A DNA stretch of 64,000 bases from Pantoea stewartii subsp. stewartii. GTDB lineage: Bacteria > Pseudomonadota > Gammaproteobacteria > Enterobacterales > Enterobacteriaceae. The position numbers and the translations under genes were made by a program. The notes beneath the pieces were generated by a model. The model did no database searches. It worked only from the letters and a program-made list of their open reading frames with translations, and was not told where the DNA came from. The stretch is taken from assembly GCF_008801695.1 (NCBI RefSeq), contig NZ_VZPF01000005.1, forward strand, positions 25,866 through 89,865. Direction: 5' to 3'. This document shows, piece after piece, positions 6,531 to 13,160 of this stretch (within the stretch, counting starts at the first letter, position 1; every line of letters starts with the position of its first letter).

Positions 6531-6590
6531 TTTAGGTTTTTATACATTTTTTCTATTGATCTAAATCTTAGGTTATTCTAAATTTAGTCC
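6531..6590 (+). promoter_or_regulatory. Second operator region and rightward early promoter
   Basis: TTAGGTT half-sites lie at 6532-6538 and 6568-6574; 6568-6585 is the exact reverse complement of 6002-6019. A candidate promoter TTGATC (6556-6561) - 17 bases - TAAATT (6579-6584) overlaps the operator, so bound repressor should silence the rightward operon starting at 6668. The gap 6426-6667 holds only the terminator and this region. Confidence 0.65.
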
Positions 6591-6667
6591 ATCGAAACCA
6601 CACAGTGATTTCTCAGATAACACGTTCCGCCAGCCTGGCGACAAGGGCACAACACAGGAGATAGGCA

Positions 6668-6832
6668 ATGGTTAAGCAATATCAGGATGTGAAAGTTAGC
6701 GATCTGCAATGTATCTACGAAATTCAGGGCGATGAAACCGTCTGTGATGCAGACAAACAGCAGGCGACTATTGAGTCATTCACATATGAATGGATTCTTG
6801 GAGACAACGTCAAATACGGATTTAACCTATGA
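6668..6832 (+). CDS. Small phage protein, 54 aa, first gene of rightward operon
   Basis: The ATG at 6668 follows AGGAG by eight bases and the frame ends in an ATGA overlap with the next gene. The protein (MVKQYQDVKVSDLQCIYEIQ... ending NVKYGFNL) is soluble, with two cysteines, and of no family I recognise. Strong ribosome site, coupling to the next gene and position right after the early promoter support it as real. Confidence 0.7.
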   Translation: MVKQYQDVKVSDLQCIYEIQGDETVCDADKQQATIESFTYEWILGDNVKYGFNL

Positions 6833-7020
6833 CAGGAACTCTCTTCGCTCTGGTGCTGACCACTTATCTTACGACCGGGGAAGTTCAGGACAGCGTGGTT
6901 GAAGTGTTCCCGACTTACACCGAATGCTTGAAAGCTGCGGATCAGCAAAAAATTGAAGGCAGTTGCTACCCTGTTGAAAAAATAATTCATCAGGGAGAAG
7001 AAACACCAGCGGGGTATTAA
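6829..7020 (+). CDS. DUF1482-family small phage protein
   Basis: A 63-residue protein with the DUF1482 pattern: TLFALVLTTYLTTGEVQD at the N-terminus, TYTECLKAADQQKIEGSCYPVE in the middle, and a short charged tail. Members are common in early regions of enterobacterial lambdoid phages; the role is unknown. The N-terminal hydrophobic stretch may be a signal or anchor. It overlaps both neighbours by a few bases. Confidence 0.75.
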   Translation: MTGTLFALVLTTYLTTGEVQDSVVEVFPTYTECLKAADQQKIEGSCYPVEKIIHQGEETPAGY

Positions 7021-7022
7021 TG

Positions 7023-7148
7023 ATGGAGACCGTTTTAGTAATAACCGGATTCATCTTTATTATTCTGGCATCAGCAGTGATTAGTTTAGTTTCTTTTTTT
7101 ATGTTTCAGGTTGATGTATGCGGGTCTGATTCCAGCCGCGATTTATAG
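7023..7148 (+). CDS. Tiny predicted membrane protein, 41 aa
   Basis: The ATG at 7023 (or the adjacent ATG at 7020, which overlaps the previous stop) opens a frame with one long hydrophobic segment, residues about 4-30 (VLVITGFIFIILASAVISLV), and a short polar tail ending in SSRDL. A single-span inner-membrane peptide is likely. Translational coupling to the DUF1482 gene substitutes for a strong ribosome site. Function is unknown. Confidence 0.55.
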   Translation: METVLVITGFIFIILASAVISLVSFFMFQVDVCGSDSSRDL

Positions 7149-7219
7149 TTGTTAGTTGCACTTTTTTAATATGCCGTTTATCCGGCAGGTAATTCCACAA
7201 TCTTTTTTCAGGAGCGAAT

Positions 7220-7507
7220 ATGAAAACCATCAGCATTATTAATCTCAGTTTATCCGCCATTAATAACGAACTGGCGTTGTTCAATTGTGAAGATTCTATT
7301 ACCGGAGTAATTCACACTGCCCCATCAAACACAACCGTTGTTCTCGATGGCGGCTACGTTCTCGGTCAATACGGTTGTGTTCACAAGGCTGTTGATGAAC
7401 TGACAAGTGTACATATCCAGCTTCACGAAGCTGAAAAAGAAAGCGGTACATATGCTGCTTATAAAAATGCCTTTAGTGCCGGGCTTGCATCTTCACGGAC
7501 ACACTAA
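7220..7507 (+). CDS. Phage protein of unknown function
   Basis: A 95-residue protein (MKTISIINLSLSAINNELAL...) with a GGYVLGQYGCVHKAVDELTSVHIQL centre and an acidic helix (HEAEKESGTYAAYKNAF). A well placed AGGAG precedes the ATG. No recognised family; the C-terminal half looks helical. It stands alone, with a hairpin after its stop, and is probably the last gene of the first rightward block. Confidence 0.65.
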   Translation: MKTISIINLSLSAINNELALFNCEDSITGVIHTAPSNTTVVLDGGYVLGQYGCVHKAVDELTSVHIQLHEAEKESGTYAAYKNAFSAGLASSRTH

Positions 7508-7514
7508 TTCATAC

Positions 7515-7532
7515 GCCCCGTTAGCGCGGGGC
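7515..7532 (+). terminator. GC hairpin after the small gene block
   Basis: GCCCCG and CGGGGC form a 6-bp stem with a six-base loop, followed by ATTTATC. The T-tract is weak, so this may be a partial terminator that phage antitermination reads through. Confidence 0.45.
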
Positions 7533-7588
7533 ATTTATCAGCATAAGCATTTGTTAAGTGCTTAATCTGATAAATGAGGAGCCATAAA

Positions 7589-7852
7589 TTGGATATTACT
7601 CTCGCGTTCAAAAAATTATCACTGACAAACGGTGATGAAATCACATTAAGCATTGCGCCAAGTGCAATGCAAAAAATGATTATCGAGTTAATCGCTCAGG
7701 GTTATCTCACCACAGAGGAAATGGCGACTTACGTAATAAGCCAATTAAAGATTTGCGATAAACAAAACCTTCCGTACGTATTACCTGAAAACGTACTGAA
7801 AAAATTAAATGAAACTTATCAAACCGTAAATAACGGGGGTGAAAATGTCTAA
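7589..7852 (+). CDS. Phage protein of unknown function with probable TTG start
   Basis: The longest frame opens with an ATG at 7574, but AGGAG sits at 7577-7581, inside that reading, and is correctly spaced (seven bases) for the TTG at 7589. From TTG the product is 87 residues: DITLAFKKLSLTNGDEITLSIAPSAMQKMIIELIAQGYLTTEEM... The KLSLTNGD and IIELIAQGYLT segments suggest a small alpha/beta fold. The stop lies inside the start of the next gene, so the two are coupled. Function unknown. Confidence 0.65.
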   Translation: MDITLAFKKLSLTNGDEITLSIAPSAMQKMIIELIAQGYLTTEEMATYVISQLKICDKQNLPYVLPENVLKKLNETYQTVNNGGENV

Positions 7853-10100
7853 ATATATTGGCTGTTGGTTTGGCCTTGAAGAATCTGCTGAAGAAAATGG
7901 CGAAATGCGAATCGCCCATGCTTTTGAGGCCGTAAATGATAAACAGGCAAAAGCGAAAGCAGCGCTGCTGTTCATGGAAGCCTTTCCGGATGGTGACGAC
8001 TCTCAGTTCGAATTCCGTATGTATGCCGAAGCGGACGGTATTCCCTGCCCTACCGAAGAATGGGATGAAACCTTTTTATTCGAACATGAATGGGACGACG
8101 ATCTGGGACACCCGGTAGCGAACGTCCAGGCCAGCCCCGTTGATTTTGACAAGCTACAGCCATCAGTGCGTGTCGCAGTACTGGTGAAATACAACACGAC
8201 TGAAATCACCAGTGATCAGCTTGGTGCCGCGATTGAATTGCAGCAGGGCGACTCATCAACGTTTGACAGCCATATTACCGACGCTATTTCCAAGATGCCG
8301 GCAATCGTGTCCATGTACCCGGAACGCATTCTGGAAGCTATCCAGTATATCCGTGATAACTGCGCCCCTAATAAGAAATGGCCGGAAATTAAAGCGGCAC
8401 TTGCTGGATGGCTGAAGAGTCACGAAGAAGAACGAAAAGAAGGTGCAATCGACGCCATTGATACTGACGCTGTTGAACCATCTGCTGTCGTGGTACCACG
8501 CCCCTATAAACACACGCATAGCACTTTGGACGTTGAAATTGCCACAGCATTATGGGCGGGTGATGTAGATCCAAACGCCCCGCAGCCCTCTGTAACACGT
8601 TGGGCGAATGGCATCATCAAAGAGGATCGCGAGGATTTTAAACGCTGGTCAATTCAGCTTCGCACCCAGGCCAACATTCTCAAATACGACCGCCCGACCA
8701 TTTTCGGCGTGGTCCGTAACGTGCCGGCAACCGACGCATATCGCTTCCCGGAATCACATAAACGCTACATCACCGAATACCTCAAAGCCCACGGCAAGAT
8801 GGAGAACGAAGACGATGAAACCGAACAGAACACGGCGGCATCAACTGGCCCACTGGAATCTGAATCGCCAGAAACTTCTACAGTGGCGACGCAACACTCT
8901 GATGATGTGTCAGCAACGGGGACGGTGGAAACTGCGCCACCTGTAGAGCGTACCGGGCCATTCTACTATCGCACCGCTGATGGTCAGCCTGGCCGTGCTA
9001 ACAAGCTGGCTAAACTCGAAGCCGTTATTGAACAGGGCTGCATCGAGATCACCAAAGAAGAATACCAGGCACTGAAAGAGGCTCCGCCAGTTCAGCAGCA
9101 GGCCAGCAGTGATCATCCCGGTATAAATAACCTCGGTAATGGTCGTTTCAGCATTGAAGGGCTGGCGCCAGAGCAGCCGCAAACCGATGAAAACAGCGCC
9201 TCAAATGAAGTCGAAAAAACGGAAGTAGCACCACAGGCAGCCCCGGATTCTGATGCTTTCGTGCTTCGGGCAGATGAGCTTGAAAAAGAACTCGGTGACA
9301 GCGAGAACCTTTCACTCTGGAAAAGCGTTATGCGCACCAACCCTCGTTACACGAAGGATATGGGCGACCTCGGGTTCGGTGGCACTTCCATTAATGCCGA
9401 ATACATGTTTATGCGAGCCACCGAATCTTTTGGCCCTGCTGGCACCGGTTGGGGATGGACGATCCTCGAAGACAAAATGGTTGAAGGCGCACCACTCACA
9501 GAAAAAATCTTTGAGGGTACCAAGTTTGTTGGGAAACGCATTCTTCGTGATGCCGACGGCTCCCTGCTTTTCGAGCTGAACCACTATGTGCGCATCGCGC
9601 TTTGGTACATCAAAGACGGCGAAAAAGGGACGGTCGAAAACTTTGGCTCAACACCATACCGCCAAACCACCAAAAACGGCATTTATTGCGATAGCGAAGT
9701 GCATAAGAAGTCGCTCACCGACGCAATAAAAAAATGCCTGTCAATGCTCGGCTTCTCCGCTGATGTCTGGCTCGGTCTTTACGACGACGCCGCATATAAA
9801 GCTGAAAGCGTGCTTGAGTTCGGCATTAAGGATGCCGCGGAAAAAGCGGACGACTCCACCCGGATCCGCGAGGAACTGGACGAGCGCTTTAAACAGAACG
9901 TCGAAACGATGCGTAAAGCTGTTTCCCAGAATGAAGTTTCGAAAATAGCCAGCAGTCTGACCCGTACAGTTGGTATTCACCTGAAATCAGCCAAAGAAAT
10001 CAACGATCAGGAATACGCCAAATATCTTGAGGGCCGTCTGCGCCGCCTCGAAGAAGTTAAATCCGAATGCCTCGCCAAATTGCAGGAGAAAGCAGCATGA
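7845..10100 (+). CDS. Large recombination protein: RecE-like N-terminal regions joined to a Rad52/Erf-like annealing domain
   Basis: A 751-residue protein (start ATG at 7845 after GGGGGTG). Residues about 1-90 and 225-325 recall by pattern the non-nuclease N-terminal part of prophage RecE (VEIATALWAGDVDPNAP, then IIKEDREDFKRWS). A proline- and glutamate-rich linker follows to about residue 480. The last third has the shape of single-strand annealing proteins: SINAEYMFMRATESFG..GWGW, beta strands, then KKSLTDAIKKCLSMLGFSADVW, and an acidic C-terminal coiled region. The RecE nuclease domain is absent. The next gene, gp157, often neighbours such annealases. The fold assignment is inference; recombination role is likely. 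Confidence 0.6.
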   Translation: MSKYIGCWFGLEESAEENGEMRIAHAFEAVNDKQAKAKAALLFMEAFPDGDDSQFEFRMYAEADGIPCPTEEWDETFLFEHEWDDDLGHPVANVQASPVDFDKLQPSVRVAVLVKYNTTEITSDQLGAAIELQQGDSSTFDSHITDAISKMPAIVSMYPERILEAIQYIRDNCAPNKKWPEIKAALAGWLKSHEEERKEGAIDAIDTDAVEPSAVVVPRPYKHTHSTLDVEIATALWAGDVDPNAPQPSVTRWANGIIKEDREDFKRWSIQLRTQANILKYDRPTIFGVVRNVPATDAYRFPESHKRYITEYLKAHGKMENEDDETEQNTAASTGPLESESPETSTVATQHSDDVSATGTVETAPPVERTGPFYYRTADGQPGRANKLAKLEAVIEQGCIEITKEEYQALKEAPPVQQQASSDHPGINNLGNGRFSIEGLAPEQPQTDENSASNEVEKTEVAPQAAPDSDAFVLRADELEKELGDSENLSLWKSVMRTNPRYTKDMGDLGFGGTSINAEYMFMRATESFGPAGTGWGWTILEDKMVEGAPLTEKIFEGTKFVGKRILRDADGSLLFELNHYVRIALWYIKDGEKGTVENFGSTPYRQTTKNGIYCDSEVHKKSLTDAIKKCLSMLGFSADVWLGLYDDAAYKAESVLEFGIKDAAEKADDSTRIREELDERFKQNVETMRKAVSQNEVSKIASSLTRTVGIHLKSAKEINDQEYAKYLEGRLRRLEEVKSECLAKLQEKAA

Positions 10101-10660
10101 GCAACCGTACTATCGACCTCGCTTTAGAGATCAGCAAGCTTGAATCCCTCGCCGTGGAAGGCGGGGATCTTACCCCTGAAATGATTGCTGACACGCTGGA
10201 AGGCATAGAGGGGATGCTTGAAGACAAATTCGACGCAGTAATGGCTAAAGTTCGTGAATTCGATACCAAAGCGGAAGCCTGCAAAAAAGAAGCAGCACGG
10301 GTTAGCGAAAGGAAAAAACACTGGGAACGCCAGGTTTACGCACTCAAAAGCTACTTACTGCAATGTCTGCAAGCCAGCAACCGTACCACCTTTAAAACCA
10401 CCCTCAACACCTTCACGGCCCGCAAAGGCAGCGTAAGCCTGAAGATCGATAATGTGGATTTACTGCCAGATGAGTTTGTCGAGTCGCATACGGAGGTGGT
10501 CACAACCCCGAAGAACGACGAACTGAAAAAAGCATTGCAGGAGCTGGCCACCAAAATCGCAGCGGCCCGCGCTGCCGGCGAAGAACCAGATCCGGAATTG
10601 CTCAAATCAATACCCGGCGCTCACCTCGAAACAGGTTCACCAACTTTGCAGGTGCGTTAA
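10097..10660 (+). CDS. Siphovirus Gp157-family protein
   Basis: A 187-residue protein of the Gp157 family: IADTLEGIEGMLEDKFDAVMAKVREFDTKAEACKKEAARVSERKKHWERQ forms a long coiled coil (residues about 30-85), then LKSYLLQCLQASNRTTFKTTLNTFTARKGSVSLKIDN, the conserved core. The correct start is the ATG overlapping the previous stop (ATGA), eight bases after AGGAG, not the upstream ATG. Gp157 of a Streptococcus phage was linked to phage resistance; in many phages it lies beside annealase and single-strand binding genes, as here. Confidence 0.85.
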   Translation: MSNRTIDLALEISKLESLAVEGGDLTPEMIADTLEGIEGMLEDKFDAVMAKVREFDTKAEACKKEAARVSERKKHWERQVYALKSYLLQCLQASNRTTFKTTLNTFTARKGSVSLKIDNVDLLPDEFVESHTEVVTTPKNDELKKALQELATKIAAARAAGEEPDPELLKSIPGAHLETGSPTLQVR

Positions 10661-10701
10661 CCCGGATGCGGCCAGCAATGGCCGCTCACTGAGACAGAGA
10701 T

Positions 10702-10875
10702 ATGAGCGACGAATTCAGCAGCCTTTTGTTCCCCAAAAGAACAGAACCCGATGACTTCAAAGACCACACCGAAGAAATCATCTGGCATATGCGGAACGGG
10801 TACCGGCGGCACCACGGCATTGTTGAGCAACCACCAGAAAGAAAAACTCAAAAATTAAAGGACAGCAGAAAATGA
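10702..10875 (+). CDS. Small phage protein, 57 aa
   Basis: ATG at 10702, stop overlapping the next start (ATGA). The product (MSDEFSSLLFPKRTEPDDFK..., then a basic GYRRHHG stretch and a lysine-rich tail) is highly charged and not similar to any family I know. Tight coupling to the next gene and the operon setting support it. Confidence 0.6.
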   Translation: MSDEFSSLLFPKRTEPDDFKDHTEEIIWHMRNGYRRHHGIVEQPPERKTQKLKDSRK

Positions 10876-11087
10876 AAATTATCAAACTTGATCAGTTATG
10901 CACCGTAGAACGTGAAGGTAAATACGGTCCGGAAACCAGCGTTGTTCATGATCCGATTTATGTCGTGTCTGAACACATTGAATCGTTTTATTACGTGGGT
11001 AATACGGCGATAAAAATGGCTTCTGGCGAGGTTATTAAGGTGAAAGAAACTCCGGAAGAAATCGTAATAATGCTGGAGGCTAATTAA
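10872..11087 (+). CDS. Small phage protein of unknown function
   Basis: A 71-residue protein beginning MKIIKLDQLCTVEREGKYGP, with a beta-rich middle (PIYVVSEHIESFYYVGNTAIKM) and an acidic C-terminus. The fold looks like a small beta barrel. It starts inside the previous stop and its own TAA overlaps the next ATG (TAATG). AAGGACAGC precedes the ATG as a ribosome site. No function can be given. Confidence 0.7.
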   Translation: MKIIKLDQLCTVEREGKYGPETSVVHDPIYVVSEHIESFYYVGNTAIKMASGEVIKVKETPEEIVIMLEAN

Positions 11088-11356
11088 TGACTAGGGCAAA
11101 CCGAGACCGCTTATTTGCTTATAAAGGCTGGCTAAATAGGGAAAACGAGAACGGTACACCATTGGTTGCGTATACCTGCCCATCGTGTTTGGAAAAACTG
11201 CATACAGTCCAGGCACCAGATAGTGAGGTCTGGGATACGTTTTCAAACTGCCCTTTCTGCCAGTCGCTTCTATTCAAGGTGACAAAGGGTGCCACGGTAT
11301 CAATCGAGCTAATGACAAAAATAGGGGCAAATAACGTCAAAGGCGGTGCAGCATGA
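11087..11356 (+). CDS. Small zinc-ribbon phage protein
   Basis: An 89-residue protein with two CxxC pairs, CPSC (about residue 29) and CPFC (about 55), spaced as a single zinc ribbon; the tail VKGGAA is polar. The ATG overlaps the preceding stop by one base, and the stop overlaps the next start (GCATGAGC). Zinc ribbons of this size often bind nucleic acid or a partner protein. No named family recognised. Confidence 0.7.
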   Translation: MTRANRDRLFAYKGWLNRENENGTPLVAYTCPSCLEKLHTVQAPDSEVWDTFSNCPFCQSLLFKVTKGATVSIELMTKIGANNVKGGAA

Positions 11357-11565
11357 GCAAATATCCAAGAATTGGTGGTGTATTGTCCAAGAAAAATAAT
11401 ACCTCCGCTAAGTGTCGATGTGGTGCGGTAGCGAAATTCAAAACTACGGTACAGGTAGATATTTTTCGTGGTGATGATGAAGTGTTTTGGGCATGCAGCG
11501 AACATAAAAATGACAGTGCGTTTCTTCTTGGTCTCGCAGTCGAGAGAAAAGGAGCTGCCCAATGA
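11353..11565 (+). CDS. Small cysteine-containing phage protein
   Basis: A 70-residue protein with CRC (about residue 21), then C near 47 followed by SEH, a possible Cys/His metal site: SAKCRCGAVAKFKTTVQVDIFRGDDEVFWACSEHK. It may be a second zinc-ribbon protein next to the previous one. Both ends overlap neighbours by four bases. Unknown function. Confidence 0.68.
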   Translation: MSKYPRIGGVLSKKNNTSAKCRCGAVAKFKTTVQVDIFRGDDEVFWACSEHKNDSAFLLGLAVERKGAAQ

Positions 11566-11810
11566 GCAACACGGCAAAACTTCAACTCGGATTCTCTCCG
11601 TTAACAAAGACCATCATGCTGGCAAAAATGCGCGATTTGGAAGGCGGAGGTCGCCTGCGTGTCGGTAGTGACCGTGGACGCGACGTAACGAATGAGGCCG
11701 CACAATTGGTCTGGCAACTGGTTATGGCTGAAGGGGGAGAAATCACCTGGGAGTTGGACGATGGCTCTCGCATGGTACTCAAAGCCGAAAAGCAGGAGCG
11801 TACAGCATGA
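11562..11810 (+). CDS. Small phage protein, possibly DUF7446-like
   Basis: An 82-residue protein starting MSNTAKLQLGFSPLTKTIML, with a DVTNEAAQLVWQLVMAEGGEITWEL core. The SPLT...DVT pattern recalls a small family seen in lambda-like early regions, but I hold that loosely. No transmembrane or metal motif. It is coupled to both neighbours by ATGA overlaps. Confidence 0.65.
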   Translation: MSNTAKLQLGFSPLTKTIMLAKMRDLEGGGRLRVGSDRGRDVTNEAAQLVWQLVMAEGGEITWELDDGSRMVLKAEKQERTA

Positions 11811-12139
11811 TTCCAATTACCGCTGTTCCTGTAGAGCGTGACGACGAATACGGATTTTGGACTCACCCGGCTTTCGATGCGCTATGCGGAGACCGTGAGG
11901 GTGTTCCTGCTGCTGAATTTAACGAGTGGCTGGCCATTAACGGGCTGGAATACTCAATGGACGAGCTGTGTTTTTGTAGCTATGAGCTGGCTCAGGCTGA
12001 ATACGAAATTAACGGTTCGTTCACCCAATGGCAACCAGAACCACCTGCCGGCGAAGGCTGGTTTATCGGATCAATTCACGACACTGAAGATGGCCCGGTG
12101 TGTATCTGGTTTCGCCACATCGAAGGCGGTGCGGCATGA
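11807..12139 (+). CDS. Acidic phage protein of unknown function
   Basis: A 110-residue, strongly acidic protein rich in tryptophan and aromatic residues: YGFWTHPAFDALCGDREG, then AEFNEWLAINGLEYSMDEL, then PPAGEGWFIGSIHDTEDGPV. Strong negative charge could suggest a DNA mimic or inhibitor, but nothing more specific supports that. The stop overlaps the next ATG (ATGA). Confidence 0.68.
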   Translation: MIPITAVPVERDDEYGFWTHPAFDALCGDREGVPAAEFNEWLAINGLEYSMDELCFCSYELAQAEYEINGSFTQWQPEPPAGEGWFIGSIHDTEDGPVCIWFRHIEGGAA

Positions 12140-12438
12140 GCAGATGGGTTCGCGCAGAAATCATGATCATCCGCCAGTGTGCCGGAACTATGACTGTAGG
12201 GAGCATCGGTCGGCTGATTGGCAGATCGGGTGCAGCAGTTCGGGCAAAAGCCCGTGAACTGGGTATCAGGCTGTACCTTCGCGGGGATTACCACCAGTCA
12301 GCAAAATACCGCCAGGCCGATATCGAGCTGGCGCGGGAGCTGCATTGCGAAGGTGTAAGTCGCCGGGATATTGCCGAAAAACTGGAAATGCCAATCGGCG
12401 CTGTTAACCAGTACATCTATTTCGAGCGGAGGATGTAG
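12136..12438 (+). CDS. Helix-turn-helix phage protein
   Basis: A 100-residue basic protein with two helix-turn-helix-like stretches: TVGSIGRLIGRSGAAVRAKARELGI (about residues 18-42) and GVSRRDIAEKLEMPIGAVNQYIYFE (about 72-96). Both look like sigma-4 or Myb-type DNA-binding helices. The start is the ATG overlapping the previous stop, not an upstream ATG. It may regulate late or middle phage transcription; target unknown. Confidence 0.72.
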   Translation: MSRWVRAEIMIIRQCAGTMTVGSIGRLIGRSGAAVRAKARELGIRLYLRGDYHQSAKYRQADIELARELHCEGVSRRDIAEKLEMPIGAVNQYIYFERRM

Positions 12439-12440
12439 TC

Positions 12441-12674
12441 ATGTCATCAGCAGCCCCCATTTTATTTAGAGGTATATCAGACGTTAACGATATAGAGCAG
12501 TTGACCAACAAACGTCGATATATCGCTATGGCATGTGATTTTTGGTCCGAAAACGGATACTGGAAAAAAGATAATAAATTTAATGAAGAATTTGCATCCA
12601 TTCAATTTTCCGTATTTTCAGAAGCTCTGAAATTAGCCGATCAGAAATTAATAAAATTGCGTAACGAGGTGTAG
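12441..12674 (+). CDS. Small phage protein of unknown function
   Basis: A 77-residue protein (MSSAAPILFRGISDVNDIEQLTNKRRYIAMACDF...) with a helical, charged C-terminus (ALKLADQKLIKLRNEV). A GGAGGATG ribosome site lies just upstream. It is more AT-rich than its neighbours. No family recognised. Confidence 0.65.
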   Translation: MSSAAPILFRGISDVNDIEQLTNKRRYIAMACDFWSENGYWKKDNKFNEEFASIQFSVFSEALKLADQKLIKLRNEV

Positions 12675-12675
12675 C

Positions 12676-13158
12676 GTGGACAAAATCACCGAAGGGAAAA
12701 AATATTGTTATCGCTATTACGAAGGGCATGACAACGAAGGTCGCCCGACTATCACTCTGTGGAAACGCGTAATTATTCGTGAAACAGAAAAGACCTTCTG
12801 GCATGTAGAAGATATGCCTTACATGCCTTTTGAACAGCTCGTTAAATATCGTACCGGCGGCCCAAAAGAACGACAAAAACTCTATGTGCAGCGTTGTCAA
12901 AAGGGTGCTGATCGATCTAAGTACCACTACACGAAAGAGGAAGCATTACAGGCCTTCGTGTATCGCAAACAGTACCAGCTCGAACGAATCCAGTTAACCA
13001 AAGAAACGCTTCAAATGTGCCTAAGTGGGCTACGTGAGGCAGGAATAATTTCAGGTGAAGGAGTCCGTTGCAAAATCGAAAAACTGCCTGATGAGTTTTT
13101 CCTTGCTGCCCAGGAACCGGGGCCGATAGCGTCAACTTATAACTGGGGAGAGTACTAA
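12676..13158 (+). CDS. Phage protein of unknown function, GTG start
   Basis: A 160-residue protein that starts at a GTG one base after the previous stop, preceded by GAGGTG. The N-terminus is beta-rich (KYCYRYYEGHDNEGRPTITLWKRVIIRE), followed by a basic helical region (YTKEEALQAFVYRKQYQLERIQLTKETLQMCL) that resembles a coiled coil. Proteins of this kind are seen next to DUF4942-methylases in enterobacterial prophages, which is the case here. Function unknown. Confidence 0.7.
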   Translation: MDKITEGKKYCYRYYEGHDNEGRPTITLWKRVIIRETEKTFWHVEDMPYMPFEQLVKYRTGGPKERQKLYVQRCQKGADRSKYHYTKEEALQAFVYRKQYQLERIQLTKETLQMCLSGLREAGIISGEGVRCKIEKLPDEFFLAAQEPGPIASTYNWGEY

Positions 13159-13160
13159 TC

